A DNA stretch of 44,496 nt from Candidatus Omnitrophota bacterium. GTDB lineage: Bacteria; Omnitrophota; Gorgyraeia; Gygaellales; Profunditerraquicolaceae. The notes beneath the pieces are model-generated. The model did no database searches. It saw only the letters and a program-made list of their open reading frames with translations, and was not told the DNA's origin. The position numbers and the translations under genes were made by a program. Location of the stretch: NCBI GenBank assembly GCA_030691585.1, contig JAUYEC010000145.1, positions 1 through 44,496 of the forward strand. The letters run 5' to 3'. Positions within the stretch are counted from its first letter, which is position 1, and the number at the start of each line of letters is the position of its first letter. Shown piece by piece: positions 20,423 to 29,158 of the stretch.

Positions 20423-20454
20423 CCTTTAAGCCGACTCTTGAGAAGCCGGTAAGG
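20423..20454 (+). promoter_or_regulatory. PyrR-binding RNA hairpin in the pyr leader
   Basis: CCTTTAAG...CTTGAGAAG...CCGGTAAGG: outer stem CCTT/AAGG, conserved TTTAA and GGTAAGG flanks, and a GAGA-type hexaloop. This fits the anti-antiterminator that PyrR binds with UMP in Firmicutes, Thermus and relatives. The pairs closing the loop (CTT-GAGA-AG) differ from the common CC-GAGA-GG but keep pairing. Identification is by eye; the terminator and pyrR follow directly. Confidence 0.72.
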
Positions 20455-20493
20455 TGGAAAAAATGAAAATAATGATCAGTATATTTAACGCGG

Positions 20494-20526
20494 CCCTTGG
20501 CAGATAACGCCAGGGGTATTTTTTTT
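20494..20526 (+). terminator. Attenuator (intrinsic terminator) of the pyr operon
   Basis: Stem CCCTTGGC (20494-20501), loop AGATAAC, stem GCCAGGGG (20509-20516), then TATTTTTTTT ending at 20526, directly before the pyrR ATG. With the PyrR hairpin 40 bases upstream, this is the expected terminator of a UMP-sensing attenuation system. The right arm CAGGGG is also the only Shine-Dalgarno-like sequence for pyrR, so the stem may also block translation (inferred). Confidence 0.82.
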
Positions 20527-21066
20527 ATGGAAAAAGCCAAAATACTGGATAAGGAAGCCGTAGCCCGCAGCCTGACGCGCATTGCTCACGAGATCGTGGA
20601 GAAAAATAAGGGCGTAGATAACTTATGCCTGGTGGGTATTCGTAACCGCGGCGTATATCTGGCCCAGCGTCTGGCCGTAGACATTAAAAGAATAGAAAAT
20701 AAAGATGTTCCGGTGGGGATCCTGGATATAACCCTCTATCGTGACGACTTGACTATGATCTCCGCGCAACCGGTAGTGCATAAGACCGAGATAGATTTTG
20801 ATATAGAAGGGAAAGTTGTGGTCTTAGTCGATGATGTGCTCTATACAGGTAGGACGATCCGAGCCGCATTAGACGCGATGATCGATTTCGGCCGTCCCAA
20901 ATCAATACAGCTGGCGGTTTTAGTGGATCGGGGGCATCGCGAATTACCGATACGCGCGGATTACGCCGGGAAAAATATCCCGACTGCGCAGAACGAGACC
21001 GTGGAAGTGCGTCTTGAGGAAGCAGACGACAAGGACGAAGTCGTAATTATAGAAAAACATCCGTAG
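20527..21066 (+). CDS. pyrR: PyrR: pyr operon regulator / uracil phosphoribosyltransferase
   Basis: PyrR binds UMP and the leader RNA of pyr operons to cause premature termination, and it often has uracil phosphoribosyltransferase activity. The 179-residue product has the phosphoribosyltransferase fold, with LVGIRNRGVYLAQRLA near the start. The PRPP-binding loop VVVLVDDVLYTGRTIRAALD lies at about 97-116, and VDRGHRELPIRADYAGKNIP follows, as in Bacillus PyrR. The start at 20527 (MEKAKILDKEAVARSL) matches the family. The TTG at 20497 would lie inside the terminator stem and add an unlikely leader. First gene of the pyr cluster; a palindrome separates it from pyrB. Confidence 0.94.
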   Translation: MEKAKILDKEAVARSLTRIAHEIVEKNKGVDNLCLVGIRNRGVYLAQRLAVDIKRIENKDVPVGILDITLYRDDLTMISAQPVVHKTEIDFDIEGKVVVLVDDVLYTGRTIRAALDAMIDFGRPKSIQLAVLVDRGHRELPIRADYAGKNIPTAQNETVEVRLEEADDKDEVVIIEKHP

Positions 21067-21073
21067 AGTTTAA

Positions 21074-21104
21074 TGTAGGGGCGGGTTTTAAACCCGCCCC
21101 TACA
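21074..21104. repeat. 31-bp palindrome between pyrR and pyrB
   Basis: TGTAGGGGCGGGTTT-t-AAACCCGCCCCTACA, perfect. It starts 7 bases after the pyrR stop and takes up nearly the whole gap before pyrB, where a ribosome-binding site would be expected. Confidence 0.9.
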
Positions 21105-21116
21105 GTGGATATGTGT

Positions 21117-22061
21117 ATGAATTGGACAAGGAAGGATTTATTAGGCCTGGAAGAATTAAGCAAAGTCGAGATCGAGTTGATCTTGGCAACGGCGGAGTCT
21201 TTTAAAGAAGTGTCCAGCCGCGAAATAAAAAAAGTCCCTGCTTTGCGCGGCAAGACAGTGGTGAATTTATTTTATGAGCCCTCCACGCGCACCCGCGTTT
21301 CCTTTGAAGTGGCAGCTAAGAGATTATCGGCGGATGTGATCAATATCGCCGCTCAGGAATCCAGTGTGCGCAAGGGCGAGACCTTGGTCGATACCGGTAA
21401 AAACATCGAGGCCCTGAAGGCAGACATCATCGTGGTGCGCCACGGCGCATCGGGGGCGCCGGCATTATTGGCCCGCCATGTCGGCCTGAACGTAGTCAAT
21501 GCCGGTGACGGTTGGCACGAGCACCCCACTCAGGCACTGTTGGATATATTTACGCTGAAAGAAAAATTAGGCCGCGTAGAAGGATTAAAAGTCGTTATTG
21601 TCGGTGATATCGCGCATTCACGCGTGGCGCGTTCCAATATCTGGGGCCTGAGCAAATTGGGCGCTAAGGTCTGCGTTTGCGCGCCGGGTATGCTCATCCC
21701 GCCGGCAATAGAAGAAATGGGCGCGTCTATTTCATCCGATATAGACGAGGCTTTAAAAGGGGCGGATGCGGTGAATGTTTTGCGCATGCAGTTTGAGCGC
21801 GACGAAGAAGCGGCTTTCCCGGAGAAATTGGAATATTTTAAGAACTTCGGTATCACCAAAGAGCGGTTGCTCCGGGCCAAAAAAGATATTATCGTGATGC
21901 ACCCCGGCCCGATCAACCGCGGTATAGAAATATCCAGCGAGGTAGCTGACGGAGCTAATTCCGTTATATTAGAACAAGTGACCAACGGCATTGCCGTCCG
22001 AATGGCGGTGCTGTTTCTGGTGGCGCAGGCAAGAGATGAAAAACAGCCGCATACTGATTAA
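21117..22061 (+). CDS. pyrB: Aspartate carbamoyltransferase catalytic subunit
   Basis: It joins carbamoyl phosphate and aspartate to carbamoyl aspartate, the committed step of pyrimidine synthesis. The carbamoyl-phosphate motif FYEPSTRTRVSFE lies at about 53-65, and HPTQALLDIFTLKEK and VGDIAHSRVARSN follow. HPGPINRGIEI near the end completes the aspartate-binding part. At 314 residues it has the usual length. Possible starts are GTG 21105, ATG 21111 and ATG 21117; the last gives MNWTRKDLLGL, closest to the family start. None has a good Shine-Dalgarno because the palindrome sits there. pyrC overlaps the end by 26 bases. No pyrI regulatory subunit is in the window, so the class without PyrI is likely. 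Confidence 0.96.
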   Translation: MNWTRKDLLGLEELSKVEIELILATAESFKEVSSREIKKVPALRGKTVVNLFYEPSTRTRVSFEVAAKRLSADVINIAAQESSVRKGETLVDTGKNIEALKADIIVVRHGASGAPALLARHVGLNVVNAGDGWHEHPTQALLDIFTLKEKLGRVEGLKVVIVGDIAHSRVARSNIWGLSKLGAKVCVCAPGMLIPPAIEEMGASISSDIDEALKGADAVNVLRMQFERDEEAAFPEKLEYFKNFGITKERLLRAKKDIIVMHPGPINRGIEISSEVADGANSVILEQVTNGIAVRMAVLFLVAQARDEKQPHTD

Positions 22062-23328
22062 AAACGGGCGCGTAATTGACCCGGCCGCAAACAAAGACGA
22101 GATCTCGGATATCCTTATAGACGGCGGCAAGATTATAAGCGTTGCCAGGGATATTAAGAATGGATGCCGGCAGGTCCTTGACGCCGCGGGAAAAATTGTG
22201 CTGCCGGGCCTGGTGGATATGCATGTGCATCTGCGCCAGCCGGGCAGGGAAGACAAAGAAACTATCGCTTCCGGCACTGCCGCGGCCTTAAAAGGCGGAG
22301 TGACCAGCGTCTTGGCTATGCCCAATACCCTACCTGCGATAGACAGCCTGAAAAATGTCAGTTTATTGCAGGGTATAATAAAAAAGGATGCCCAGGCAAA
22401 TGTTTTTATCTGCGGCGCTATAAGCCTGGGCCGCCAGGGTAAAGAATTAGTTGACCTGGCCCGGATGAGGAAAGCAGGTGTTTTAGCTTTTAGCGATGAC
22501 GGCTCATCCGTTGATGACGCGGAGTTGTTGTTAAAGGCTTTTAAAAAAGCCAGAGAGTATAAAGCGCTTATTATTTGCCACTGCGAAGATAAAATCCTGT
22601 CCGCAGGCGGAGTAGTGAACCTGGGTTTTACCTCCACGCGGCTGGGCTTGCGGGGAATCTCCCGGGAATCGGAGTATAAAAGGATCGAGCGCGATATCGC
22701 CTTGTCTGTCCGCGCAAAAGCCGCCTTGCATATCGCCCATGTCAGCTGCCGGGAATCAGTGGAGATCATCGCACTTGCCAAAAAGAAAGGCGCTGACTTG
22801 ACTTGTGAGACCGCCCCGCATTATTTTTGCTTGACCGAAGAGGCAGTGCTCGGTTACGATACTAATATGAAAATAAACCCGCCGTTAAGAAGCAAGGATG
22901 ATGTTTTGGCCATTAAGCAGGGCCTGGGTGACGGCACCATTGATGCGATCGCTTCGGACCACGCTGGGCATACGGAAAACGAAAAAGACATTGAATTCGA
23001 ACGGGCGGAATTCGGCACAACCGGCCTGGAAACGGAATTGGCAGCGGCCGCGACGGAGTTGGTGCATACGGGGATACTGGATTGGCGGCAATTAGCCGCA
23101 AAGATGTCGTTAAATCCTTCCCGGATACTGGGAATAAATAAAGGGGCCCTTATCGTCGGAAGAGACGCGGATATAGTTATTGTGGATCCGGATAAAGAAT
23201 GGGTAGTGCGTAAAGAGGATTTTATTTCCGGATCCAAGAATTCCGCTTTTACCGGAAGAAAATTTAAAGGGGTAGTGGAATATACCATTTGTAACGGGAA
23301 AATCGCGTATAAGACGGAGACCGGATAA
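22036..23328 (+). CDS. pyrC: Dihydroorotase (class I)
   Basis: A zinc-dependent amidohydrolase that closes carbamoyl aspartate to dihydroorotate. The 430-residue product has the metal-binding DMHVHLRQPG (H63 and H65), GGVTSVLAMPNTLPAID, and later histidines in CHCED and IAHVSCRES. DAIASDHAGHTENEK carries the catalytic aspartate; most homologues have DHAPH, so the glycine is a small deviation. FGTTGLETEL and NPSRILGI are typical of the family. The ATG at 22036 (MKNSRILIKNGRVIDP) is preferred over upstream in-frame codons, which lie inside pyrB. The stop overlaps the next ATG (TAATG), so translation is probably coupled. Confidence 0.96.
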   Translation: MKNSRILIKNGRVIDPAANKDEISDILIDGGKIISVARDIKNGCRQVLDAAGKIVLPGLVDMHVHLRQPGREDKETIASGTAAALKGGVTSVLAMPNTLPAIDSLKNVSLLQGIIKKDAQANVFICGAISLGRQGKELVDLARMRKAGVLAFSDDGSSVDDAELLLKAFKKAREYKALIICHCEDKILSAGGVVNLGFTSTRLGLRGISRESEYKRIERDIALSVRAKAALHIAHVSCRESVEIIALAKKKGADLTCETAPHYFCLTEEAVLGYDTNMKINPPLRSKDDVLAIKQGLGDGTIDAIASDHAGHTENEKDIEFERAEFGTTGLETELAAAATELVHTGILDWRQLAAKMSLNPSRILGINKGALIVGRDADIVIVDPDKEWVVRKEDFISGSKNSAFTGRKFKGVVEYTICNGKIAYKTETG

Positions 23329-24566
23329 TGGAATTTATCGCCGATTTTCATATCCATTCCAAATACTCGCGCGCCACGAGCCGCGATATGGATGTTGCGC
23401 ATATCGCAGAGTGGGCAAAGCTTAAAGGCATTACGCTTATGGGCACGGGAGATTTTACCCATCACCTCTGGCTGGAAGAATTAAAACGCACCCTTGAAGA
23501 CCTGGGCAATGGTTTGTTTAAGCATAAAGATATTTACTATATTCTTACCAGCGAGATCAGTAGTATTTATTCCAAGGGTGGGCGGTGTTATCGAATTCAC
23601 AATATGGTTATTGCCCCGTCCTTTAAAACGGTAGATAAGATTAATGAAACTTTGTCTAGGTATGGAAATTTGGCCAGTGACGGCCGGCCGATACTGGGAA
23701 TGGATGCCGAGGATTTGGCGCGCATTGTTTTTGATATTGATGAAAACTGTATAATTATTTGTGGTCATATCTGGACACCGTGGTTTTCTTTATTCGGATC
23801 AATGTCTGGCTTTGACCGGATAGAAGATTGTTTTGGGAAACAGACAGAAAAACTATTTGCACTGGAGACGGGCCTGTCCTCGGATCCTGCAATGAACTGG
23901 AGACTTTCCGCGCTGGACAGGTTCACCTTAGTCAGTAATTCCGATAGTCATAGCCCCTCAAAGATCGGACGCGAAGCTAATGTTTTTAACTGCGAGTTGG
24001 ATTATAAAACGATCAGGGAAGTATTAAAGACAAAGGACAAGAAAAGATTTTTATACACCATTGAATTTTTCCCCGAAGAAGGGAAGTACCATTACGACGG
24101 GCACCGTTTGTGCGGAGTGAGGCTTTCTCCCAAAGAGACCAAGGAGCATAACGGACGTTGCCCAAAATGCGGGAAGCCGGTGACTGTGGGGGTAATGAAC
24201 CGCGTGGACCAGCTGGCTGACCGGCCCGAAGGGGCGAAGCCCGATAATGCTATACCTTTTAAGAACCTGATCTCTTTTGATGAGATCATTGCCGAGACTA
24301 AAGGTGTGGGCAAGGGGTCAGTGGCAGTAGAAAGAGAATACCGAAGTTTGGTCTCTAAATTTGGAACAGAATTCAACATACTGCTGAAGGCTTCAAAAGA
24401 AGAATTGCTTAAAGGCCTGCCTCCGCGTGTGGCTGAAGGAGTCTTGCGAGTGCGCGAAGGCAAGGTCAATATTAAGGCCGGCTATGACGGCGAATACGGA
24501 ATAATCTCAATTTTCGGCGACGAAGATAAACCCGCCGCGCAAGAGCAGCAATTAAGCCTATTTTAA
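23328..24566 (+). CDS. Endonuclease Q homologue (PHP-domain DNA repair nuclease)
   Basis: EndoQ, known from Thermococcales and a few bacteria, nicks DNA 5' of deaminated or abasic bases. The 412-residue protein has an N-terminal PHP domain: DFHIHSKYSR at 6-15, GTGDFTH near 44, TSEISSIYSKGG, and NSDSHSPSKIGRE near 205. A cysteine cluster follows (LCGVRLSP..., then CPKCGKPVTVGVMNRVDQLA). Helix-hairpin-helix-like parts (GVGKGSVAVE and KGLPPRVAEGVLRVREG) end the conserved region. The last residues are QLSLF, a consensus sliding-clamp-binding motif, which supports a replication- or repair-linked role. It starts inside the pyrC stop codon and sits in the pyr operon, next to enzymes for nucleotide supply. 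Function is inferred by similarity. Confidence 0.85.
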   Translation: MEFIADFHIHSKYSRATSRDMDVAHIAEWAKLKGITLMGTGDFTHHLWLEELKRTLEDLGNGLFKHKDIYYILTSEISSIYSKGGRCYRIHNMVIAPSFKTVDKINETLSRYGNLASDGRPILGMDAEDLARIVFDIDENCIIICGHIWTPWFSLFGSMSGFDRIEDCFGKQTEKLFALETGLSSDPAMNWRLSALDRFTLVSNSDSHSPSKIGREANVFNCELDYKTIREVLKTKDKKRFLYTIEFFPEEGKYHYDGHRLCGVRLSPKETKEHNGRCPKCGKPVTVGVMNRVDQLADRPEGAKPDNAIPFKNLISFDEIIAETKGVGKGSVAVEREYRSLVSKFGTEFNILLKASKEELLKGLPPRVAEGVLRVREGKVNIKAGYDGEYGIISIFGDEDKPAAQEQQLSLF

Positions 24567-24571
24567 ATTAC

Positions 24572-24643
24572 GCGCCTGTAGCTCAACGGATAGAGCATTG
24601 GCCTCCGAAGCCAGTTGTGCAGGTTCGATTCCCGCCAGGCGCA
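24572..24643 (+). tRNA. tRNA-Arg (anticodon CCG)
   Basis: Full cloverleaf: acceptor GCGCCTG pairs with CAGGCGC plus discriminator A at 24643. The D arm has AGCTCAACGGATAGAGC, the anticodon stem TTGGC/GCCAG holds loop CTCCGAA with anticodon CCG, and the T arm has GGTTCGATTCC. No CCA is encoded. It lies five bases after the EndoQ stop, inside the pyr cluster, and so is probably cut out of the operon transcript. Confidence 0.95.
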
Positions 24644-24662
24644 ATTTTATTGTGGTACAGGT

Positions 24663-24690
24663 TCCCTGCCTGCCTGCCGGCAGGCAGGGA
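24663..24690. repeat. GC-rich palindrome CCTGCC...GGCAGG
   Basis: TCCCTGCCTGCC and GGCAGGCAGGGA arms around TGCC, between tRNA-Arg and carA. A related copy lies at 40410-40429. The rest of the 171-base gap shows no gene; a small open frame through it is an artefact of the repeat. Confidence 0.8.
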
Positions 24691-24814
24691 CTCCTGTCAG
24701 GGGCATTTATTACAAAGTGGAGTATAAATCCATAAAATTAGGTAAAAATCCAGATAAAGTGGCGTATATTCATTATTCAGGCGGTTTAGGTGGAGCAGTA
24801 ATGGCGTTATTAGC

Positions 24815-25903
24815 ATGAAAGCAATACTTTTATTAGAAGACGGTACAGTTTTCCAGGGTAAAGGCTTTGGCCGCCAAGGCGAGGCCTTTGGCGAGGTGGT
24901 TTTTAATACCTCAATTACCGGTTATCAGGAGATCATTACCGATCCTTCTTATAAAGGCCAGATCGTGGCTATGACTTATCCGTTGATCGGTAACTATGGG
25001 GTCAACGATGAAGATGTGGAATCGGCTCGGCCGTGGCTTGAAGGACTTGTGGTCAAAGAGCTCAGCGCTGTTCGTTCTAACTGGCGTTCGACCATGGACC
25101 TGGGTGAGTATTTAAAGATCAACAATATTGTCGGCATCCAGGGCATAGACACGCGCGCCTTAACCCGGCATATCCGTTTGCAGGGAGCAATGCAGGCAGT
25201 GCTTTCAACAGGCGAGCAAGACGAAAAAAAATTGCTGGAAAAATTAAAGGCAGCGCCCCGGTTGGCAGGCGCGGATCTGGTAAAAGAAGTCAGCTGTCGG
25301 GCGCCTTATGAATGGATTGAGAATCCTAAGAAGGCGCGTTTTAAAGTGGTGGCCCTGGATTGCGGGATAAAATTTAATATACTGCGGCATTTAGCTGCGG
25401 CAGGTTGTAAAGTCAAAATTGTTCCCGCCTATACCGGCGCAGAAGAAATACTGAAATCAAAACCCGACGGTGTGCTGCTTTCTAACGGCCCGGGAGATCC
25501 GGCGGCTGTTACCTATGTAGTGGAAACTGCCCGTCAATTGATCGGCAAGGTCCCGATCTTCGGGATCTGCCTCGGCCATCAGATGCTCGGCCTGGCCCTG
25601 GGTGGTAAAACTTATAAATTAAAATTCGGCCACCACGGCGCAAACCATCCGGTAAAAGACCTGAAAACCGGCAAAGTCGCCATCACCAGTCAGAACCACG
25701 GTTTTTGTGTGGATATTAAAAGCATCCCAAATAAAAACACCGTAATGACGCACCTGAATTTATACGATAATACCGCCGAGGGCCTGGAAAACAAGCGCTT
25801 GAAATTATTCAGCGTGCAGTATCATCCGGAAGCAGGGCCCGGACCGCACGATGCCGGGTATTTATTTAACAAATTCACGCAGTTGATGGAGAAACATGCC
25901 TAA
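24815..25903 (+). CDS. carA: Carbamoyl-phosphate synthase small (glutaminase) subunit
   Basis: It hydrolyses glutamine and passes ammonia to CarB for carbamoyl phosphate. The 362-residue protein has the N-terminal CarA domain (FQGKGFG, FNTSITGYQEIITDPSY, IDTRALTRHIR). A class I glutamine amidotransferase domain follows. SNGPGDP and GICLGHQ give the nucleophile C252, and QYHPE gives H337 and E339. All three catalytic residues are present. The ATG at 24815 matches the family start, though the nearest Shine-Dalgarno-like GGTGGAG is far upstream. It overlaps carB by eight bases. Confidence 0.96.
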   Translation: MKAILLLEDGTVFQGKGFGRQGEAFGEVVFNTSITGYQEIITDPSYKGQIVAMTYPLIGNYGVNDEDVESARPWLEGLVVKELSAVRSNWRSTMDLGEYLKINNIVGIQGIDTRALTRHIRLQGAMQAVLSTGEQDEKKLLEKLKAAPRLAGADLVKEVSCRAPYEWIENPKKARFKVVALDCGIKFNILRHLAAAGCKVKIVPAYTGAEEILKSKPDGVLLSNGPGDPAAVTYVVETARQLIGKVPIFGICLGHQMLGLALGGKTYKLKFGHHGANHPVKDLKTGKVAITSQNHGFCVDIKSIPNKNTVMTHLNLYDNTAEGLENKRLKLFSVQYHPEAGPGPHDAGYLFNKFTQLMEKHA

Positions 25904-28900
25904 GCGCACTGATATCAAAAAAATCCTGATTATCGGTTCCGGCCCGATCATTATCGGCCAGGCCTGTGAGTTTGATTATTCCGGCACACAGGCCTGCAAG
26001 GCCTTAAGAGAAGAAGGCTTTAAAGTGATCTTGGCTAATTCCAATCCGGCGACGATCATGACCGATCCCCAAACCGCTGACCGCACCTACATCGAGCCGC
26101 TCACCGTGGAAATGTTGGAAAAAATTATCCGCAAAGAGCGGCCGGACGCGCTTTTGCCGACGCTGGGCGGCCAGACCGGGTTAAACTTGAGCATCCAGCT
26201 TGCCGATAAGGGCATCCTCAAAAAATACGGGGTGCAGATGATCGGCGCGGACCGTAAGGCCATCAAAAAAGCCGAGGACCGCAAGCTCTTCAAAGCGGCA
26301 ATGCAAAAGATCGGCCTGGACCTGCCCAAAAGCGGCCTGGCCTATAATATGCGCGAGGCCAGAATTATAGCCAAGCGTATCGGATACCCGGTGATCATCC
26401 GGCCGTCGTTTACTTTGGGCGGCAGCGGAGGCGGCACTGCCTATAACGCTGAAGATTTTGATATTTATGCCCAGCGCGGCCTTGAGTCGAGCATGATCTC
26501 CGAGATCCTGGTCGAGGAATCGATCATCGGCTGGAAGGAATTTGAACTGGAAGTGATGCGCGACAAAAAAGACAACGTGGTGATTATCTGCTCAATTGAA
26601 AATTTTGACCCCATGGGTGTACACACCGGAGATTCCATTACCGTTGCTCCGGCCCAGACGCTTACTGATAGAGAATATCAGTTGATGCGTGACGCGGCCA
26701 TCGCCTGCATCAGGGAGATCGGAGTAGATACCGGTGGTTCAAATATCCAGTTTGCAGTCAATCCGGATAACGGCCGGATGGTGGTCATTGAAATGAACCC
26801 GCGGGTTTCGCGTTCATCGGCGTTGGCTTCTAAAGCCACGGGCTTTCCTATTGCCAAGATCGCGGCAAAACTGGCGGTCGGCTACACTTTGGACGAAATA
26901 CCGAATGATATTACCAAGGGCACGCCTGCTTCTTTTGAACCGGTGATCGATTATTGCGTGGTGAAGATCCCGCGTTTTGCCTTTGAGAAATTTCCTGCCG
27001 CGGATTCCACTCTTACCATTCAGATGAAATCCGTCGGAGAGGTGATGGCTATCGGCAGGACCTTTAAAGAAGCGCTGCAAAAGGGCATCCGCGGCCTGGA
27101 GATAAAGCGCTGGGGCCTTGAGGGCATAGAATATAAGGACAAACAGGAATTAGAAGGAGAGCTCAGGCGGCCAAACGAGAAACGCCTCTTTTATTTATGC
27201 CAGGCGCTTAAAGAAGAATATTCCATAGAAAAATTATATGAGCTAACCAAGATCGACCGCTGGTTTTTGCAAAACCTTAAAGAGATCGTCGAATTTGAAG
27301 AAAAAATAACACCGGATAATCTCCTGGAAGCAAAACAGATGGGTTTTAGCGACCGGCAGCTGGCCAGGATCTTAGGCAGTGACGAAGACAAGGTCAGGGC
27401 TACGCGCATTAAGCAGGGCATTGAGCCGGTCTATAAACTGGTGGATACCTGTGCCGCTGAATTCCAGGCGCCGACGCCGTATTACTATTCTACTTATGAA
27501 ACGCCTTTTAAGCGAAATGGCAAGATCGAAACGGAGAATGAAACGCGCAATGATGCAAAACCTAAAATCGTCATCTTAGGCGGCGGGCCCAACCGCATTG
27601 GCCAGGGGATTGAATTTGATTATTGCTGCTGCCATGCCGCTTACGCCCTTAAAGAAATGGGGTTTGAGACGATCATGGTCAATTCCAACCCGGAAACAGT
27701 TTCCACCGACTATGATACTTCGGATAAGTTATACTTTGAGCCGCTGACTAAAGAGGATGTTCTCAACATTATCGACAAGGAAAAACCCGAGGGGGTGATC
27801 GTGCAATTAGGCGGGCAGACGCCGTTGAACCTGGCTCTACCTCTTGAGAAGGCCGGGGCCAAGATCATCGGGACTTCTCCTGATGCCATTGACCGCGCCG
27901 AAGACAGGAAGCGCTTCAATCAACTGGTGGATAAATTAGGATTAACCCAGCCTGCCGGCGGCACAGCAGTGACTGTTAAAGAAGCGCTGGCAGTGGCGCA
28001 TAAAATCGGCTACCCGGTATTAGTGCGGCCGTCCTACGTTTTAGGGGGCAGGGCTATGGAGATCGTTTATGACGATAAGGCGCTGGAATATTATATGCAG
28101 CATGCTGTCTGGGTTTCTGATGCCCGGCCGGTGCTGGTGGATAAGTTTATTGAAGATGCCATAGAAGTGGACGTGGATATGGTCGCCGACGGAGAGACCT
28201 TTGTTATCGGCGGAATTTTAGAACATATTGAAGAGGCAGGTGTGCATTCGGGTGACGCGGCCATGGCCTTGCCGCCGCACACCCTGCCGCAGGAAATATT
28301 AGAGAAGATCCGCAAATACACTCACGAACTGGCCAGGGAACTGCATGTTGTGGGTTTAATGAATGTGCAATACGCGGTGAGAGGTGATACGGTCTATATC
28401 CTGGAAGTCAATCCCCGCGCCAGCCGCACCGTGCCGTTTGTTTCCAAGGCCATCGGTGTGCCGCTGGCAAAGTTGGCGGCCAAAGTCATGGCCGGGGCTA
28501 AACTCAAAGACCTGGGATTCACTGAAGAGGTTATTCCCAAACACATAGCGGTAAAAGAATCTGTGCTGCCTTTTGTAAAATTTCCCGGTATAGATATAAC
28601 CTTGGGCCCGGAAATGAGATCAACCGGCGAGGTCATGGGCATAGATATGGATTTTAACAAGGCCTTTGCCAAGAGCCAGCTTGGCGCCTATCAAAACTTG
28701 CCGCTTGCCGGGACTGTTTTCCTAAGCGTCAAAGACAGCGATAAAAAGCCCGCTCTTGCCGAGGTCGCCGCGAAATTGGAAGAGCTGGGGTTCAAGATCA
28801 TTTCCACGGTGGGCACGGCCGCGTTCCTGGAAAAGAACAAGGTATATGCCCGCACCATCCAGCGCGTAAACCAGAGTAAGCCCAATCTCCTGGATCTGAT

Positions 28901-29105
28901 CCGGGAAAATAAGGTGCAGTTGATCATCAATACCGCTTCGGGAAAAATTCCGCGCCGGGATGAGGTGAGGATACGCTCTGCCGCGGTCAGTTCAGGTGTC
29001 CCGACGGTAACCACGCTGCCCGGGGCGCAGGCTTGTATCAAGGGTATCGAGGCCCTGATTAAACATAAATTGGATGTCAAGCCGCTGCAGAAGTATTATG
29101 TCTAG
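25896..29105 (+). CDS. carB: Carbamoyl-phosphate synthase large subunit
   Basis: It makes carbamoyl phosphate from bicarbonate, ammonia and two ATP, together with CarA. At 1069 residues it has the full duplicated architecture. The first half has IGSGPIIIGQACEFDYSGTQ and an ATP-grasp with FTLGGSGGG and EMNPRVSRSS. The second half, from about residue 558, has VILGGGPNRIGQGIEFDYCC and SYVLGGRAMEIVYDD, with EVNPRASRTVPFVSKA. The C-terminal allosteric MGS-like domain covers about 930-1069. MGIDMDFNKAFAKSQ is typical. GGAG six bases before the ATG supports the start. It supplies the pyr pathway here; arginine use is possible but not shown. Confidence 0.97.
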   Translation: MPKRTDIKKILIIGSGPIIIGQACEFDYSGTQACKALREEGFKVILANSNPATIMTDPQTADRTYIEPLTVEMLEKIIRKERPDALLPTLGGQTGLNLSIQLADKGILKKYGVQMIGADRKAIKKAEDRKLFKAAMQKIGLDLPKSGLAYNMREARIIAKRIGYPVIIRPSFTLGGSGGGTAYNAEDFDIYAQRGLESSMISEILVEESIIGWKEFELEVMRDKKDNVVIICSIENFDPMGVHTGDSITVAPAQTLTDREYQLMRDAAIACIREIGVDTGGSNIQFAVNPDNGRMVVIEMNPRVSRSSALASKATGFPIAKIAAKLAVGYTLDEIPNDITKGTPASFEPVIDYCVVKIPRFAFEKFPAADSTLTIQMKSVGEVMAIGRTFKEALQKGIRGLEIKRWGLEGIEYKDKQELEGELRRPNEKRLFYLCQALKEEYSIEKLYELTKIDRWFLQNLKEIVEFEEKITPDNLLEAKQMGFSDRQLARILGSDEDKVRATRIKQGIEPVYKLVDTCAAEFQAPTPYYYSTYETPFKRNGKIETENETRNDAKPKIVILGGGPNRIGQGIEFDYCCCHAAYALKEMGFETIMVNSNPETVSTDYDTSDKLYFEPLTKEDVLNIIDKEKPEGVIVQLGGQTPLNLALPLEKAGAKIIGTSPDAIDRAEDRKRFNQLVDKLGLTQPAGGTAVTVKEALAVAHKIGYPVLVRPSYVLGGRAMEIVYDDKALEYYMQHAVWVSDARPVLVDKFIEDAIEVDVDMVADGETFVIGGILEHIEEAGVHSGDAAMALPPHTLPQEILEKIRKYTHELARELHVVGLMNVQYAVRGDTVYILEVNPRASRTVPFVSKAIGVPLAKLAAKVMAGAKLKDLGFTEEVIPKHIAVKESVLPFVKFPGIDITLGPEMRSTGEVMGIDMDFNKAFAKSQLGAYQNLPLAGTVFLSVKDSDKKPALAEVAAKLEELGFKIISTVGTAAFLEKNKVYARTIQRVNQSKPNLLDLIRENKVQLIINTASGKIPRRDEVRIRSAAVSSGVPTVTTLPGAQACIKGIEALIKHKLDVKPLQKYYV

Positions 29106-29109
29106 GCCC

Positions 29110-29138
29110 GTAGGGGCGGGTTTTAAACCCGCCCCTAC
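29110..29138. repeat. Palindrome between carB and mutM
   Basis: GTAGGGGCGGGTTT-t-AAACCCGCCCCTAC, perfect, four bases after the carB stop. The mutM ribosome-binding site AAAGGAG follows at 29148. Confidence 0.9.
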
Positions 29139-29158
29139 AAAAATGGCAAAGGAGATAT

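Noticed and set aside
20497..20526. TTG at 20497 as the start of pyrR
   Set aside because: It is inside the terminator stem and would add ten residues that other PyrR proteins lack.
24615..24818. Small open frame of 67 codons between tRNA-Arg and carA
   Set aside because: It starts inside the tRNA, its middle is the GC-rich palindrome, and it has no ribosome-binding site or family resemblance.
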